A DNA stretch of 63,816 nt from Alphaproteobacteria bacterium (GTDB lineage Bacteria; Pseudomonadota; Alphaproteobacteria; Rhodobacterales; Rhodobacteraceae), in NCBI GenBank assembly GCA_030427145.1, contig JAUHWT010000023.1, positions 1-63,816 on the forward strand. Reading direction: 5' to 3'. The notes under the pieces are model-generated. The model worked only from the letters and a program-made list of their open reading frames with translations, made no database searches and was not told where the DNA came from. The position numbers and the translations under genes are program-made. How positions within the stretch are numbered: position 1 is the first letter of the stretch; each line of letters begins with the position of its first letter. Below, in pieces: positions 56,176 to 63,816 of this stretch.

Positions 56176-56706
56176 ATGATGCGCACCACGGCCCTGATGC
56201 TGCTTTGCGGGACACTTGCCGCCTGCTCCACATCCTATCGCGATACGGACCAGCCCATGGTCGCGCAGCAGGATTTCAACGCGGAACGCTATCTGGGGCT
56301 GTGGTACGAGATCGCGCGGTTCCCGGTGTTTTTCGAGGAGGACTGCACCGCCACCACCGCCGAATACGGGCCGGTGGATGAGGACACGATCAGCGTGCTC
56401 AACACCTGCCGCGATGAAACGCCGAATGGGCCGGTCGAGCAGATCGCGGGAACGGCCGACATCGTGGCGCCGGGGCAGCTCAAGGTGAGATTCGACGGCA
56501 TACCTTTTGCCGCCGGGGATTACTGGGTGCTTTGGGTGGATGAGACCTACGAGACCGCCGTGGTCGGTGTACCGTCGGGCAATGCGGGCTGGATCCTGGC
56601 ACGGTCGCCATCCATTAACGCGGCGCGGCGGGCAAAGGCGGAGGATGTGCTGGCGGGGAATGGCTACGATCCGTCGCAGCTCTACGATGTGCCGCACGCG
56701 CAATAG
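56176..56706 (+). CDS. blc: Bacterial lipocalin (Blc-like)
   Basis: 176 residues. Lipobox LAAC (C17) makes it a lipoprotein. YLGLWYEIARFPVFFEEDC is the lipocalin G-x-W strand A motif and YWVLWVDETYETAVVGVPSGNAGWILAR is strand F-H. Blc-type proteins bind lipids at the outer membrane. The second ATG at 56179 is equally possible; GGGAG is 5-8 bases upstream. Confidence 0.9.
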   Translation: MMRTTALMLLCGTLAACSTSYRDTDQPMVAQQDFNAERYLGLWYEIARFPVFFEEDCTATTAEYGPVDEDTISVLNTCRDETPNGPVEQIAGTADIVAPGQLKVRFDGIPFAAGDYWVLWVDETYETAVVGVPSGNAGWILARSPSINAARRAKAEDVLAGNGYDPSQLYDVPHAQ

Positions 56707-56709
56707 GGA

Positions 56710-56952
56710 TCAATAGACGATCTTCAGCGCCAGCCACGGTGCGATGTTGAAGATCATGATGCCAAGCTTGTACCGGCTCAGGTAGTCCATGTCGTAACGT
56801 GGCCAGTCCTCTGCCGGTACGCCGGTCATCCATGCCTGCAATCGGTAGATACGGTCCCGGCCAATGATGATGAAAAGCGCGGCCCATAGGTATATGGCGA
56901 GGTTGATCACCGTCATCCACCCAAAGACCGCGGTCAGATTTTGAACGTCCAT
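56710..56952 (-). CDS. Small two-helix membrane protein
   Basis: 80 residues. Helices near 8-30 (AVFGWMTVINLAIYLWAALFIII) and 61-79 (LGIMIFNIAPWLALKIVY) flank a polar loop with RIYRLQAWMTG. It resembles a conserved family of unknown function (possibly DUF6868). Convergent with the lipocalin gene. Confidence 0.7.
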   Translation of the reverse strand: MDVQNLTAVFGWMTVINLAIYLWAALFIIIGRDRIYRLQAWMTGVPAEDWPRYDMDYLSRYKLGIMIFNIAPWLALKIVY

Positions 56953-57846
56953 CCCTTTCCCCCTGTTACCGGATCGGCGAAACGCCTCACGCCAGTCTAC
57001 AGAATCCGCCCGTGTCCGGGAAGCGGGACGGGAAAAGGGTTACATGCGTGGTCGAGGGGCTTTCATAACGACGCCCAATCCGTGAACCGCCAGGTGGGCG
57101 GGAAATACGGTCCGGGTTTCGGGCGTTTGGGTTTGGCCTCTTTCGACCTGCGTGGCATGTGTCCTCTCCGTTTTACCCGGCGGGGATGCCGTCGCGGGTC
57201 CTCCGCGGGGCTTGTCAACCGCCATGTGGATGAACGCGGGCGCGGGCGCATGGTTCCATGCTGATCGGGACCGAAGGAGCGATTCGCTGCGTCGTCACCT
57301 GTGGGGTCGCTCGCAATACGCCAAAATGTGTTGAGGTATTGGTTTCGGCCCGTCCCATTTTCGCCGTGGCGGGGTGATGCGGGTTGGATTATCGAGGTTT
57401 CCGTGTTGGTCAAATCCTTGACGGGGCAGCATAGTGACAGACCTCCGGCTTTTGCCGGAACGGCTTTGATAGAGCAGGCAAGTAGTCGGGGGTGGTCCCG
57501 ATCACTTTTTATTTTTGCATTTCAGACGCTTGAAATATTTGTCGCACAAAAATGGCCGTCTCGATTACGGCTGGCAAAATACCGCCGATGCTTCTATTTG
57601 ACGGGTTTTTGCCATGCCTGTCAGCCTGCAGCGATTCCGGATTTTCCACAGGATAAGGAATAAAAATTTCATAAACACAACTCACGGTTTTTCTTGCAAT
57701 TCAACCGCACACGCCCCATATCTCGCACTGCTACGTTACCAAATCTACACTGTCTCCTATACGGCTTCAGCGACTGATTTTGCTCTGACAAGCCGGGCTG
57801 TCGCACGATGCGGGCAGCAGAAACTATACTGTTAGGAGATCTCACG
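56953..57846. other. 894-base region before cspA
   Basis: No recognised family is encoded. A 31-codon frame at 57063-57158 (minus) is listed separately. A TCCGGC-TTTT-GCCGGA stem lies at 57444-57459. The 300 bases before cspA are AT-richer and probably include its promoter and a structured cold-responsive leader. A TATACT at 57825-57830 is too close to the start codon to be the promoter. Confidence 0.4.
57063..57158 (-). CDS. Possible 31-residue basic protein
   Basis: MPRRSKEAKPKRPKPGPYF then a PPTWRFTDWASL end. A GAGAGG lies 5 bases before the ATG. The Lys/Arg/Pro-rich first half and aromatic end do not look random, but other frames are open here too. No family known. Confidence 0.3.
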   Translation of the reverse strand: MPRRSKEAKPKRPKPGPYFPPTWRFTDWASL

Positions 57847-58056
57847 ATGGCCAAAGGCACCGTGAAATGGTTCAATTCCACCAAAGGCTTCGGCTTCATT
57901 CAGCCCGAGGGCGGCTCGAAGGACGTATTCGTCCACATTTCGGCTGTTGAGCGCGCTGGTCTGACCGGCCTCGCCGACAACCAGAAAGTTGAGTACGAAC
58001 TCGAAGCAGGCCGTGACGGCCGCGAGTCCGCGACCAACCTGTCGCTGGTCGACTGA
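57847..58056 (+). CDS. Cold-shock protein (CspA family)
   Basis: 69 residues, a single OB-fold cold-shock domain: MAKGTVKWFNSTKGFGFI contains RNP1 and DVFVHIS is RNP2. AGGAG is 9 bases upstream. An RNA chaperone or antiterminator. Followed by a terminator. Confidence 0.96.
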   Translation: MAKGTVKWFNSTKGFGFIQPEGGSKDVFVHISAVERAGLTGLADNQKVEYELEAGRDGRESATNLSLVD

Positions 58057-58096
58057 ACCTGACTGGGGCGCTTTCGCGCCACCACGATGCTGATGG

Positions 58097-58122
58097 ATGC
58101 GCCTCCCCGGGGGCGCATTTTT
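58097..58122 (+). terminator. Terminator after the cold-shock gene
   Basis: ATGCGCC (58097-58103) pairs with GGCGCAT (58112-58118), extended inside by C-G pairs, and runs into TTTTTATTT. Confidence 0.85.
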
Positions 58123-58185
58123 ATTTGGGCGGTTGTTGGCCCCTGGCCTTGCCATGGGCGCGGCATTGTCCCATTTCAGTGATGA

Positions 58186-58230
58186 GCGGGGACGACCCTG
58201 TTTCAATGATTTTCTATCGGGACGACCCGA
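58186..58230 (+). ncRNA. Guanidine-II riboswitch (mini-ykkC)
   Basis: Two short hairpins each have an ACGA tetraloop: GGGG-ACGA-CCC at 58188-58198 and CGGG-ACGA-CCCG at 58218-58229. They are separated by a 19-base linker. Twin ACGR-loop hairpins directly before the ribosome site are the definition of the guanidine-II class. GGAG at 58235-58238 follows and the SMR gene starts at 58245. Guanidinium binding should expose the ribosome site. Confidence 0.9.
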
Positions 58231-58244
58231 ACATGGAGTGAAAC

Positions 58245-58559
58245 ATGTCCTGGGTCATACTGTTTTTTGCCGGTCTTCTGGAAATTGTCTGGGCCTTTGC
58301 GATGAAGGAATCGCAGGGCATGACGCGGCTTCAGCCCACCGTCATTATGATTGTCGGCATGATCGGATCGTTCGGACTGTTGGCAATCGCCATGCGCAGC
58401 CTGCCGCTGGGCACGGCCTACATGATCTGGACCGGCATTGGATCAGTCGGAGCGTTTGCCGCGGGCGTCTGGTTTCTCGGTGAGGCCCTGACCGTTCAGC
58501 GGGTGGTTGCCGCACTTCTGATTGTGGCGGGCATGCTGCTGATGAAGTTTTCTCACTAA
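58245..58559 (+). CDS. sugE: SMR-family guanidinium exporter (Gdx/SugE)
   Basis: 104 residues, four helices. The essential glutamate is E13 in AGLLEIVWAFAMKES, a Gdx/SugE-type signature. The guanidine riboswitch upstream supports guanidinium/H+ antiport as the true role rather than a general drug pump. Complete in length. Confidence 0.93.
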   Translation: MSWVILFFAGLLEIVWAFAMKESQGMTRLQPTVIMIVGMIGSFGLLAIAMRSLPLGTAYMIWTGIGSVGAFAAGVWFLGEALTVQRVVAALLIVAGMLLMKFSH

Positions 58560-58570
58560 GCGCGGGCAGT

Positions 58571-59083
58571 TTACCGGCGGTATGGGACGATGGTTTCCGC
58601 CGCGAGGGCGTATCCGACATGCGCAAGTTCCGTCGCGGTTGAAACGGTCCCGAACAACCCGGTGACGGTGGCCGGGTCGAACATGGTATCCGTCTCATAG
58701 GGCTCCTCAGTGGTGACAAGAACCAGCTGATTGGCCGGCGGCGGTGGCACGTGAATGCAGGCGCCGACAAATGGCGCGAGCATGAATGCCTTGAGCCTCG
58801 TCCCTTCGAATTCCAGCGGCACGATAAACCCGGATATACGCACCGTTTTGCCATTCCAGTCCGTGCGGACGCCGCTCGAGGGAGGCTGACGCGACGCCAT
58901 TGCGTTTTCGTCATGGGGCAGCAGACCCTGAATCTCGGGCGGGATCCAAGTCTCGCCCTCCGGGATCAGGTCACTCCACTCGAGATCGATGACGTCGGAC
59001 GCAAGCGCCCTACCCGGCCCCAGAGCGGCAAATCCCGCGAGAGCCGCACACATGGCTCGTCGGGAGAGGCCAGTTTTCACCAC
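58571..59083 (-). CDS. DUF3299 protein 1 (Zrg-like zinc system)
   Basis: 170 residues with a signal peptide (RRAMCAALAGFAALGPGRALA). Core motif GACIHVPPPPANQLVLV with an adjacent FMLAPFV. Last gene of the zinc operon; overlaps the next DUF3299 gene by 7 bases. In Vibrio Zrg systems such proteins accompany the ABC pair. Exact role unknown. Confidence 0.85.
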   Translation of the reverse strand: MVKTGLSRRAMCAALAGFAALGPGRALASDVIDLEWSDLIPEGETWIPPEIQGLLPHDENAMASRQPPSSGVRTDWNGKTVRISGFIVPLEFEGTRLKAFMLAPFVGACIHVPPPPANQLVLVTTEEPYETDTMFDPATVTGLFGTVSTATELAHVGYALAAETIVPYRR

Positions 59084-59592
59084 TCGTAGATCTCGATCTC
59101 ATTGGCGCTGATCTCGTAACCGGTTTCCGCCAGTTCCGTGGAATTGAGCTGCGCGCTCATCCGGCCAAGCACCCAGACCGCATCCCAAAGGCTGTCCGAA
59201 GGCCACGGGACCTTTGTCGTGACAAACACGAGCTGGTTTGGCGGCGGTGGCGGGACATGGATGCAGGCACCGACATAGGGCACGAGGATGAAACTGGTCA
59301 CCCCGTCTGAGCCCATGTCCAGCGGAACGATGTAGCCGGGAAGCTTGACATCCGCCCCGTCGAGCTCCGGGTTCAGCTTCGTTGCGTTGGCGTCGAATAT
59401 CGGGGCCCAGGTGTCGTTGACCTGATCAATCTCTCCCTCTCCGATGATCTCGGAATAGGGAACACCGGGAGGAATGAGATCCTCCCAGGTGATTTCACGG
59501 TAAGTGTTGGGCCATGCGTTAGCGGGCGCGAATGCGGCCGCACCAGTCAGCCCGATGAACCGCCTGCGCGGCATGTGCAAAAAGTGGGTCAT
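59077..59592 (-). CDS. DUF3299 protein 2 (Zrg-like zinc system)
   Basis: 171 residues, paralogous to its neighbour: FILVPYVGACIHVPPPPPNQLV. The N-terminus has RRRFIGLTGAAAFAPANAWP, a Tat-like signal. The ITWEDLIPPGVPYSEI start motif also matches EWSDLIPEGETW in paralogue 1. Overlaps the permease gene by 4 bases. Confidence 0.85.
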   Translation of the reverse strand: MTHFLHMPRRRFIGLTGAAAFAPANAWPNTYREITWEDLIPPGVPYSEIIGEGEIDQVNDTWAPIFDANATKLNPELDGADVKLPGYIVPLDMGSDGVTSFILVPYVGACIHVPPPPPNQLVFVTTKVPWPSDSLWDAVWVLGRMSAQLNSTELAETGYEISANEIEIYEW

Positions 59593-60839
59593 GTCCTTAC
59601 CATCATACCATCCGCAAGCGAGAGTCGGTAGGCCCTGAGCGCCGGTAAAAGCCCGGCCAACGCAGCCACGCCGACAACCGCCAGCAGGGTCCAGAGTTCC
59701 CGCACGGTGGGCGCTTCAATAGGCAGCCAAAGGCCAAATGCCGCATCAACCCAGGGCCGCGCCGCCACCAGACCCAAATAGAGCAGGACAAAGCCCAGCA
59801 CCGCTCCGGCGGCCGCTATCAGCATGGCCTCCAGAACCAACAGCCCGAGGATCACGGCGGGCCGTGCGCCCATCGCGCGCCAGATGGCCATTTCCCGGCG
59901 ACGCTCGTTGAGGCTGGAGAAGATCATCGCCATCATTCCGAGCAGCGCAGTCACCACCACCATGGCCGATACACCCACCAGCGCGGTTTCAGCGACGCCG
60001 ACGATCTGCCACAGTTCCTGGAGCGCGACGCCCGGCAGGATGGCGAGAAGCGGCTCCTCCGGGTACTCGTTGATCCAGCGTTGAAGACCGAAGATTTGAA
60101 GCCGGTTTTCCACGCCAACCATGGCGGCTGTGATGCCCGTGGGCGTCAGATCCATTTGCCGGATCCGTTCAACCGGGGTGGTGCGACCGGGGATTTTGGC
60201 GCCGGATTTCCAGTCCACATGGATGGCCTCGATGGCCTCCAGACTTACGATGACCGTCCGGTCGACCGGCGTTCCGGTTCGCTCAACAATGCCAGCCACG
60301 CGGAACGGTTGATCGCCATGGTCCGAGAATGATGCGAGGCCGTGCGAGACTACGATTGGATCGCCAACGGAATAGCCAAGGGCACCAGCCACCTCGGCCC
60401 CGATCACGGCGTCGTAGAGGTCTTCCAGCCCATGGCCCGTTCCGATTTCAAGCGCGCGGTCGCCACGGTAGCGGTAGTGATCGAAAAAGCCCTGGGTGGT
60501 CCCCATGACGCGGAACTGCCTGTGACTGTCGCCAAGGGAGATTGGCACGATCCAGTTGACCTCAGGACGGGAAGCGATGTCCTGATAGCTCTCCCGTGTC
60601 ACGTTGTTGGTGGCATTGCCGATGCGGAAGACGGAGTAAAGCAACAGCTGCACCGACCCGGACCTTGCGCCAACGATGAGGTCAGTGCCGGAAATCGTGT
60701 CAGCGAAACTCGCACGGGCGCCGGTGCGGACCTTCTCCACGCCGAGGAACAGCGCGACGGAGAGAGCAATGGCGAGCACGGTCATGCCCACGGTCAGCGC
60801 CCGCGCCATAAGTGAGCCAACGGCGAGGCGCAGGATCAT
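59589..60839 (-). CDS. MacB/FtsX-type ABC permease
   Basis: 416 residues. One helix at the N-terminus (about 15-33), a large periplasmic domain and three helices near the C-terminus. The ...FSSLNERRREMAIWRAMGARPAVILGLLVLEA string is the FtsX/MacB coupling region. Partner of the ATPase gene that overlaps it by 4 bases (ATGA). Confidence 0.9.
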   Translation of the reverse strand: MILRLAVGSLMARALTVGMTVLAIALSVALFLGVEKVRTGARASFADTISGTDLIVGARSGSVQLLLYSVFRIGNATNNVTRESYQDIASRPEVNWIVPISLGDSHRQFRVMGTTQGFFDHYRYRGDRALEIGTGHGLEDLYDAVIGAEVAGALGYSVGDPIVVSHGLASFSDHGDQPFRVAGIVERTGTPVDRTVIVSLEAIEAIHVDWKSGAKIPGRTTPVERIRQMDLTPTGITAAMVGVENRLQIFGLQRWINEYPEEPLLAILPGVALQELWQIVGVAETALVGVSAMVVVTALLGMMAMIFSSLNERRREMAIWRAMGARPAVILGLLVLEAMLIAAAGAVLGFVLLYLGLVAARPWVDAAFGLWLPIEAPTVRELWTLLAVVGVAALAGLLPALRAYRLSLADGMMVRT

Positions 60840-61531
60840 GCGGCCTCCCGCACGGTGGAGACCACATCCTCAATCCGGATCACCCGGTCGAACCGGTCGC
60901 CGAGGCGCTCGTCATGGCTGACCATCAGGAGCGATGAGTGTGCCTCGGTGACCTGTTCAAAGAGAAGCGCGAGGAAGGTGTCCTGCGTCGCGGCGTCGAG
61001 TGCGGATGTCGGTTCATCCGCAACGATCAGGGGCGGCGAGCCGATCAGGGCGCGGGCCACCGCGACGCGCTGCTGCTGACCCACGCTGAGTTGCCCGGCG
61101 GGGGTGTGGGAGACGCCGGCTGGCAGGCCAAGCGCGGCGCAGAGCCGTTTGGCCTCCGTCGTCCCATTGCCGGCACGCGCCCGTCTTTCCGGAGCAAACC
61201 GAAGGGGAAGAAGAATGTTGTCGATTACGCGGGCATAGGGGAGCAGATTGAACTGCTGAAAAATGACACCGATCCGCTCCGCCCGGAACCGGTCGCGGGC
61301 TCCGGCCCGCATGGCGCCGATATCCACATCCCCGTGGTGAACCTTGCCCTGATCCGCAGCAACAATGCCGCAAATCAGGGAAAGGAGCGTTGATTTCCCC
61401 GAGCCGCTCGCCCCCAGCAGCAGCACACTTTCCCCTCTGACCACCTCGAAAGATGGGCAGCGGAGGGCAAAGCCACCCCTGCCCGGCCAGGCAAAACTCA
61501 CATTGCTTAAGGAAACGGCGCACCCGGTCAT
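60836..61531 (-). CDS. MacB/LolD-type ABC ATPase
   Basis: 231 residues. Walker A GASGSGKST, signature LSVGQQQRVAVARAL (V replaces the second G of LSGGQ), Walker B LIVADEPTSALD. The substrate is inferred from context: the adjoining His-rich zrgA-like gene (2-base gap). Confidence 0.92.
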   Translation of the reverse strand: MTGCAVSLSNVSFAWPGRGGFALRCPSFEVVRGESVLLLGASGSGKSTLLSLICGIVAADQGKVHHGDVDIGAMRAGARDRFRAERIGVIFQQFNLLPYARVIDNILLPLRFAPERRARAGNGTTEAKRLCAALGLPAGVSHTPAGQLSVGQQQRVAVARALIGSPPLIVADEPTSALDAATQDTFLALLFEQVTEAHSSLLMVSHDERLGDRFDRVIRIEDVVSTVREAA

Positions 61532-61533
61532 CG

Positions 61534-62202
61534 TCAGTTGAGGTTCAGCACCGCGGCATCCCGCCCGATTTCCGCCGCACCCGCTCCGGTTTCGGTCACG
61601 AACTGCGCCTCAATTTCCTGGGCGTTTTCGAAGTTGCCAAAGAACGGCAGTTCAATGGTGGTCAGTTCCTCGGGATGCTCGCAAACGAAACCGTAGGTCA
61701 TGTGGAATTCGCTGTGGACCGCACCTTCCTCGTGTTCATGTTCATGGTCGTGCTCGTCATGATCATGCTCATCCTCATGGTCGTGATCATCCCCCTCGTG
61801 GGCGTGTTCCTCATGGTCATGATCATCGTGATCGTGGTCGTCATGGCCATGGTCATGTTCCTCATGCTCATCGCCGTGATCATGCGCGCCGGAATGGAGA
61901 TGGGCCAGAACCCCGGTCAGGCGGCATTCAGCGGCCTCGGGCAGAGTGACGACGTTTTCCGGCACCACGAGAGTACGGATCGCGGCCGCCAGGGTTTCGC
62001 GGTCCTCAACCGACACCGCCTCATGCTCGAAACCGATAATGTCCGCTCCTGGCGACAGCAGATCGATCTGAAGCTCGCCGTGGTCGACGGCCAGTTCCAA
62101 TTTGCTGACCCCGTGAACATGCGCGTCCATTTCGCGGGTTTCCTGGGCCGAAAGCGGCAGCGCAACCGTGGTGGCGAGCAGCGCGAGGCTGATGGTTTTC
62201 AT
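61534..62202 (-). CDS. zrgA: His-rich periplasmic metal-binding protein, ZrgA/DUF2796 family
   Basis: 222 residues from ATG 62202. After a signal peptide (ending LSA-QE) it has the DUF2796 core DAHVHGVSKLELAVDHGELQIDL. A His/Asp/Glu-rich tract follows (about residues 125-180, repeated HDH/DHDHE units) that should bind Zn2+. ZrgA is the known partner of a zinc uptake system in Vibrio. The FVCEHPEELTTIELPFFGNF tail is also conserved. Confidence 0.88.
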   Translation of the reverse strand: MKTISLALLATTVALPLSAQETREMDAHVHGVSKLELAVDHGELQIDLLSPGADIIGFEHEAVSVEDRETLAAAIRTLVVPENVVTLPEAAECRLTGVLAHLHSGAHDHGDEHEEHDHGHDDHDHDDHDHEEHAHEGDDHDHEDEHDHDEHDHEHEHEEGAVHSEFHMTYGFVCEHPEELTTIELPFFGNFENAQEIEAQFVTETGAGAAEIGRDAAVLNLN

Positions 62203-62242
62203 GGTGATTCCTTTCCTGCGTATTTGAACTGACTGAAACATT

Positions 62243-63691
62243 TCACTGCAACACCGATGCCGCACACGCTTCCGGGAGCGGAAGGAATTTTTCGTTCACC
62301 TCCCCCATTTGCAGCGCATCGTCGGCGGTATTCCGGATCAGGGCACGATCATGGCTGACCAGCATCACGGCCACGTCGTCCTGGTCGGCCACCCCGGTCA
62401 AAAGGGAGATGACCTTGGCCTGGGTGATCGGATCGAGCCTTGAGGTCGGCTCATCGGCAAAAATGAAGCTGGGGCGCATAAGCAGGACCCGCAGCAGCGA
62501 CAGGCGCTGCAACTCTCCACCCGATACCGCGTCCGAGCGACGGTCAAGCAGCCTCGGGGCCAGACCAAGCCGGTTCATCTGGGCGTCAATCGTGTCGGTC
62601 GCGCGGCCCGACAGACGCGCGACATCCTCAATCGACTGGCGTAAGGTACAGCGGCGCGGAAAGGCCGAGACCGGGTCCTGGTAGAGTTTCTGGAATGCGG
62701 TGGGCGCGTCACCGGCTCTGCGACGGACACTGCCCTGCGTGGGTTTGACAAGACCGAGCAGGACGTCACCGAGCGACGATTTGCCGCAGCCGGACGGGCC
62801 GGTCACGCCAAAGACACTACCCGACCGCACTGAAACACTGAGATCGCGGAACAGCGTCTTTCCGCCACGCGCCAGGCTCAGTCCACTGCCAGTGACCACC
62901 GGATCACCACCGGCATTGCCCTTATCGCGTGGGGTCCAGTTTTCGGGGTCGGCCGCGATCAGTTCGCGCGTGTAGGCCTGTGACGGTGCGGCGAAGACCT
63001 TTTCAGTTGCGCCGCTCTCGACAATCTCACCGGAGCGCAGCACGATCACCTGCCCGCCGATGCGGCGCGCGAGGGGCAGGTCATGGGTGATGACCAAAAG
63101 GCCACCGCTCACCCCGATTTCCGAGAGAAGCAGATTGGCGACGCTGTCGCGCCTCGCGGTGTCCAACCCCTTTGTAGGCTCGTCGGCAATAATGATTTTG
63201 GCGCCACCGGCCCTGGCCGCAGCAATCGCGACCCGCTGGGCCATGCCTCCGGACAACTCGTGCGGATAGCGCCGTCCCGCGTCCGCGAGGTCGAAGGTGG
63301 CGAGGTCTGATCCGGCTCTCTCCGTGGCATCCCTCCGGTTCAGGCCGCGGACCAGGACATGGGTTTCCGCGATCTGCTCACGTGCCCGCATGAGCGGATC
63401 CAGCGACAGCCATGGTTCCTGGGGCAGGACACCGATCTCGCGCCCCCACAGGCCACGGAAACCGGCCGGGTCAGACGCTTTCAACACATGCCCACCAACG
63501 GCAACCTGGCCGGAAGCCTGCAAACCGGCAGGCAACGTGCCCATCAGTGCCTGCGCCATCAGGCTCTTTCCAGACCCCGTCTCCCCCAGAATGATCAGGG
63601 GTTCGCCCGGCACAAGGTCAATTGACAGGGGTGACAGCAGACGCTCATCACCATCCGCGACGGAAATGCCCTCCGCTCTTAAAAGGCTCAT
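62243..63691 (-). CDS. Fused oligopeptide/nickel-type ABC ATPase (DppD-DppF)
   Basis: 482 residues with two ABC domains. Walker A GETGSGKS and GPSGCGKS; signatures LSGGMAQRV and VSGGELQRL; Walker B IIIADEPTKGLD and FIFADEPTSRLD. The linker APSQAYTRELIAADPENW is typical of dipeptide/nickel transporters. No permease or binding protein is present between it and the IS end 25 bases upstream, so its partners were moved or lost. It is 41 bases before zrgA, giving one transcription unit. Confidence 0.9.
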   Translation of the reverse strand: MSLLRAEGISVADGDERLLSPLSIDLVPGEPLIILGETGSGKSLMAQALMGTLPAGLQASGQVAVGGHVLKASDPAGFRGLWGREIGVLPQEPWLSLDPLMRAREQIAETHVLVRGLNRRDATERAGSDLATFDLADAGRRYPHELSGGMAQRVAIAAARAGGAKIIIADEPTKGLDTARRDSVANLLLSEIGVSGGLLVITHDLPLARRIGGQVIVLRSGEIVESGATEKVFAAPSQAYTRELIAADPENWTPRDKGNAGGDPVVTGSGLSLARGGKTLFRDLSVSVRSGSVFGVTGPSGCGKSSLGDVLLGLVKPTQGSVRRRAGDAPTAFQKLYQDPVSAFPRRCTLRQSIEDVARLSGRATDTIDAQMNRLGLAPRLLDRRSDAVSGGELQRLSLLRVLLMRPSFIFADEPTSRLDPITQAKVISLLTGVADQDDVAVMLVSHDRALIRNTADDALQMGEVNEKFLPLPEACAASVLQ

Positions 63692-63716
63692 GTCTCACGG
63701 CTCCCGGCCAGAAGCG

Positions 63717-63816
63717 TTAGGTAGTGGACTCATAAGTTCTTGTCCAAAGTCTGGCTGAAGCAAGGGCGACGGCTGCGAGATAGGTGACTGCGAGTTTCTC
63801 GAAACGCGTGGCGATG
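63717..63816 (-). mobile_element. C-terminus of an IS5-family transposase (partial)
   Basis: Read on the minus strand the last codons give IATRFEKLAVTYLAAVALAS followed by ARLW and end TYESTT before TAA at 63719-63717. ARRIATRF(D/E)KLA..YLA is the usual end of IS5/IS427-type transposases. The element continues past the window; its tip lies close to 63719. Confidence 0.75.

Noticed and set aside
57825-57830. TATACT as the cspA promoter -10
   Set aside because: Transcription from it would start inside or after the ribosome site; a more distant promoter is needed.

Overview
The window looks like a chromosomal piece from a marine alphaproteobacterium of the Rhodobacteraceae/Roseobacter type. This is inferred from a GC-rich sequence with dense operons and from the gene content: a Na+-translocating NADH:quinone reductase, TRAP and tripartite tricarboxylate transporters, a Lrp-controlled citrulline/ornithine module, a SitABCD manganese transporter with a Mur-like box, and HemN next to NnrU. 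Insertion sequence ends lie at both edges: IS21-type terminal repeats at 1-121 and the C-terminus of an IS5-type transposase at 63717-63816. No rRNA, tRNA or CRISPR array was seen.

Layout. 1-3400 is a rearranged edge with an IS end, a 143-bp inverted-repeat element, a class III aminotransferase, a broken enolase-superfamily gene and an orphan pcaB that lacks an ordinary start codon. 3394-11558 holds nqrABCDEF and, divergently, apbE, nqrM and a CBS-domain gene, so the sodium pump sits with its own maturation factors. 11559-15651 has a terminator, the second copy of the 143-bp element, a BCCT transporter overlapping a 29-codon membrane ORF, and a peroxiredoxin-cysH pair. 15727-19616 carries ctlX-ocd with a divergent Lrp regulator, then an MFS carrier. 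19819-27758 carries cyoABCD plus a SURF1 gene, then aconitase B. 28068-33965 has sitABCD, nnrU and hemN. 34355-40674 has rnk, a KDPG aldolase/PfkB kinase pair, a TRAP transporter and a LacI regulator, which reads as a sugar-acid uptake and Entner-Doudoroff-type cluster.

40687-50439 is a tartrate island. One strand carries a five-gene operon (binding protein, fused TctA-TctB permease, two tartrate-dehydrogenase paralogues and a PLP-dependent DSD1/D-threonine-aldolase-family enzyme). The other strand carries two LysR regulators and a D-tartrate dehydratase that keeps the known catalytic residues. 50445-58559 contains an M48 protease, an OmpA-like coiled-coil protein, EttA, an AT-rich orphan gene with a HEPN-type R-x4-H motif, a lipocalin, small proteins, a cold-shock protein and a guanidine-II riboswitch in front of an SMR exporter. 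58571-63691 is an operon resembling the Vibrio ZrgABCDE zinc system, preceded by a fused oligopeptide-type ABC ATPase.

The best candidates for new biology are the AT-rich HEPN orphan (54618-55583), the dispersed 143-bp palindromic element, the Zrg-like zinc operon coupled to a peptide-type ATPase, the tartrate operon with its PLP enzyme, and the 29-codon ORF fused translationally to the BCCT gene. All functional calls come from reading the sequence and from family knowledge; no searches were run.
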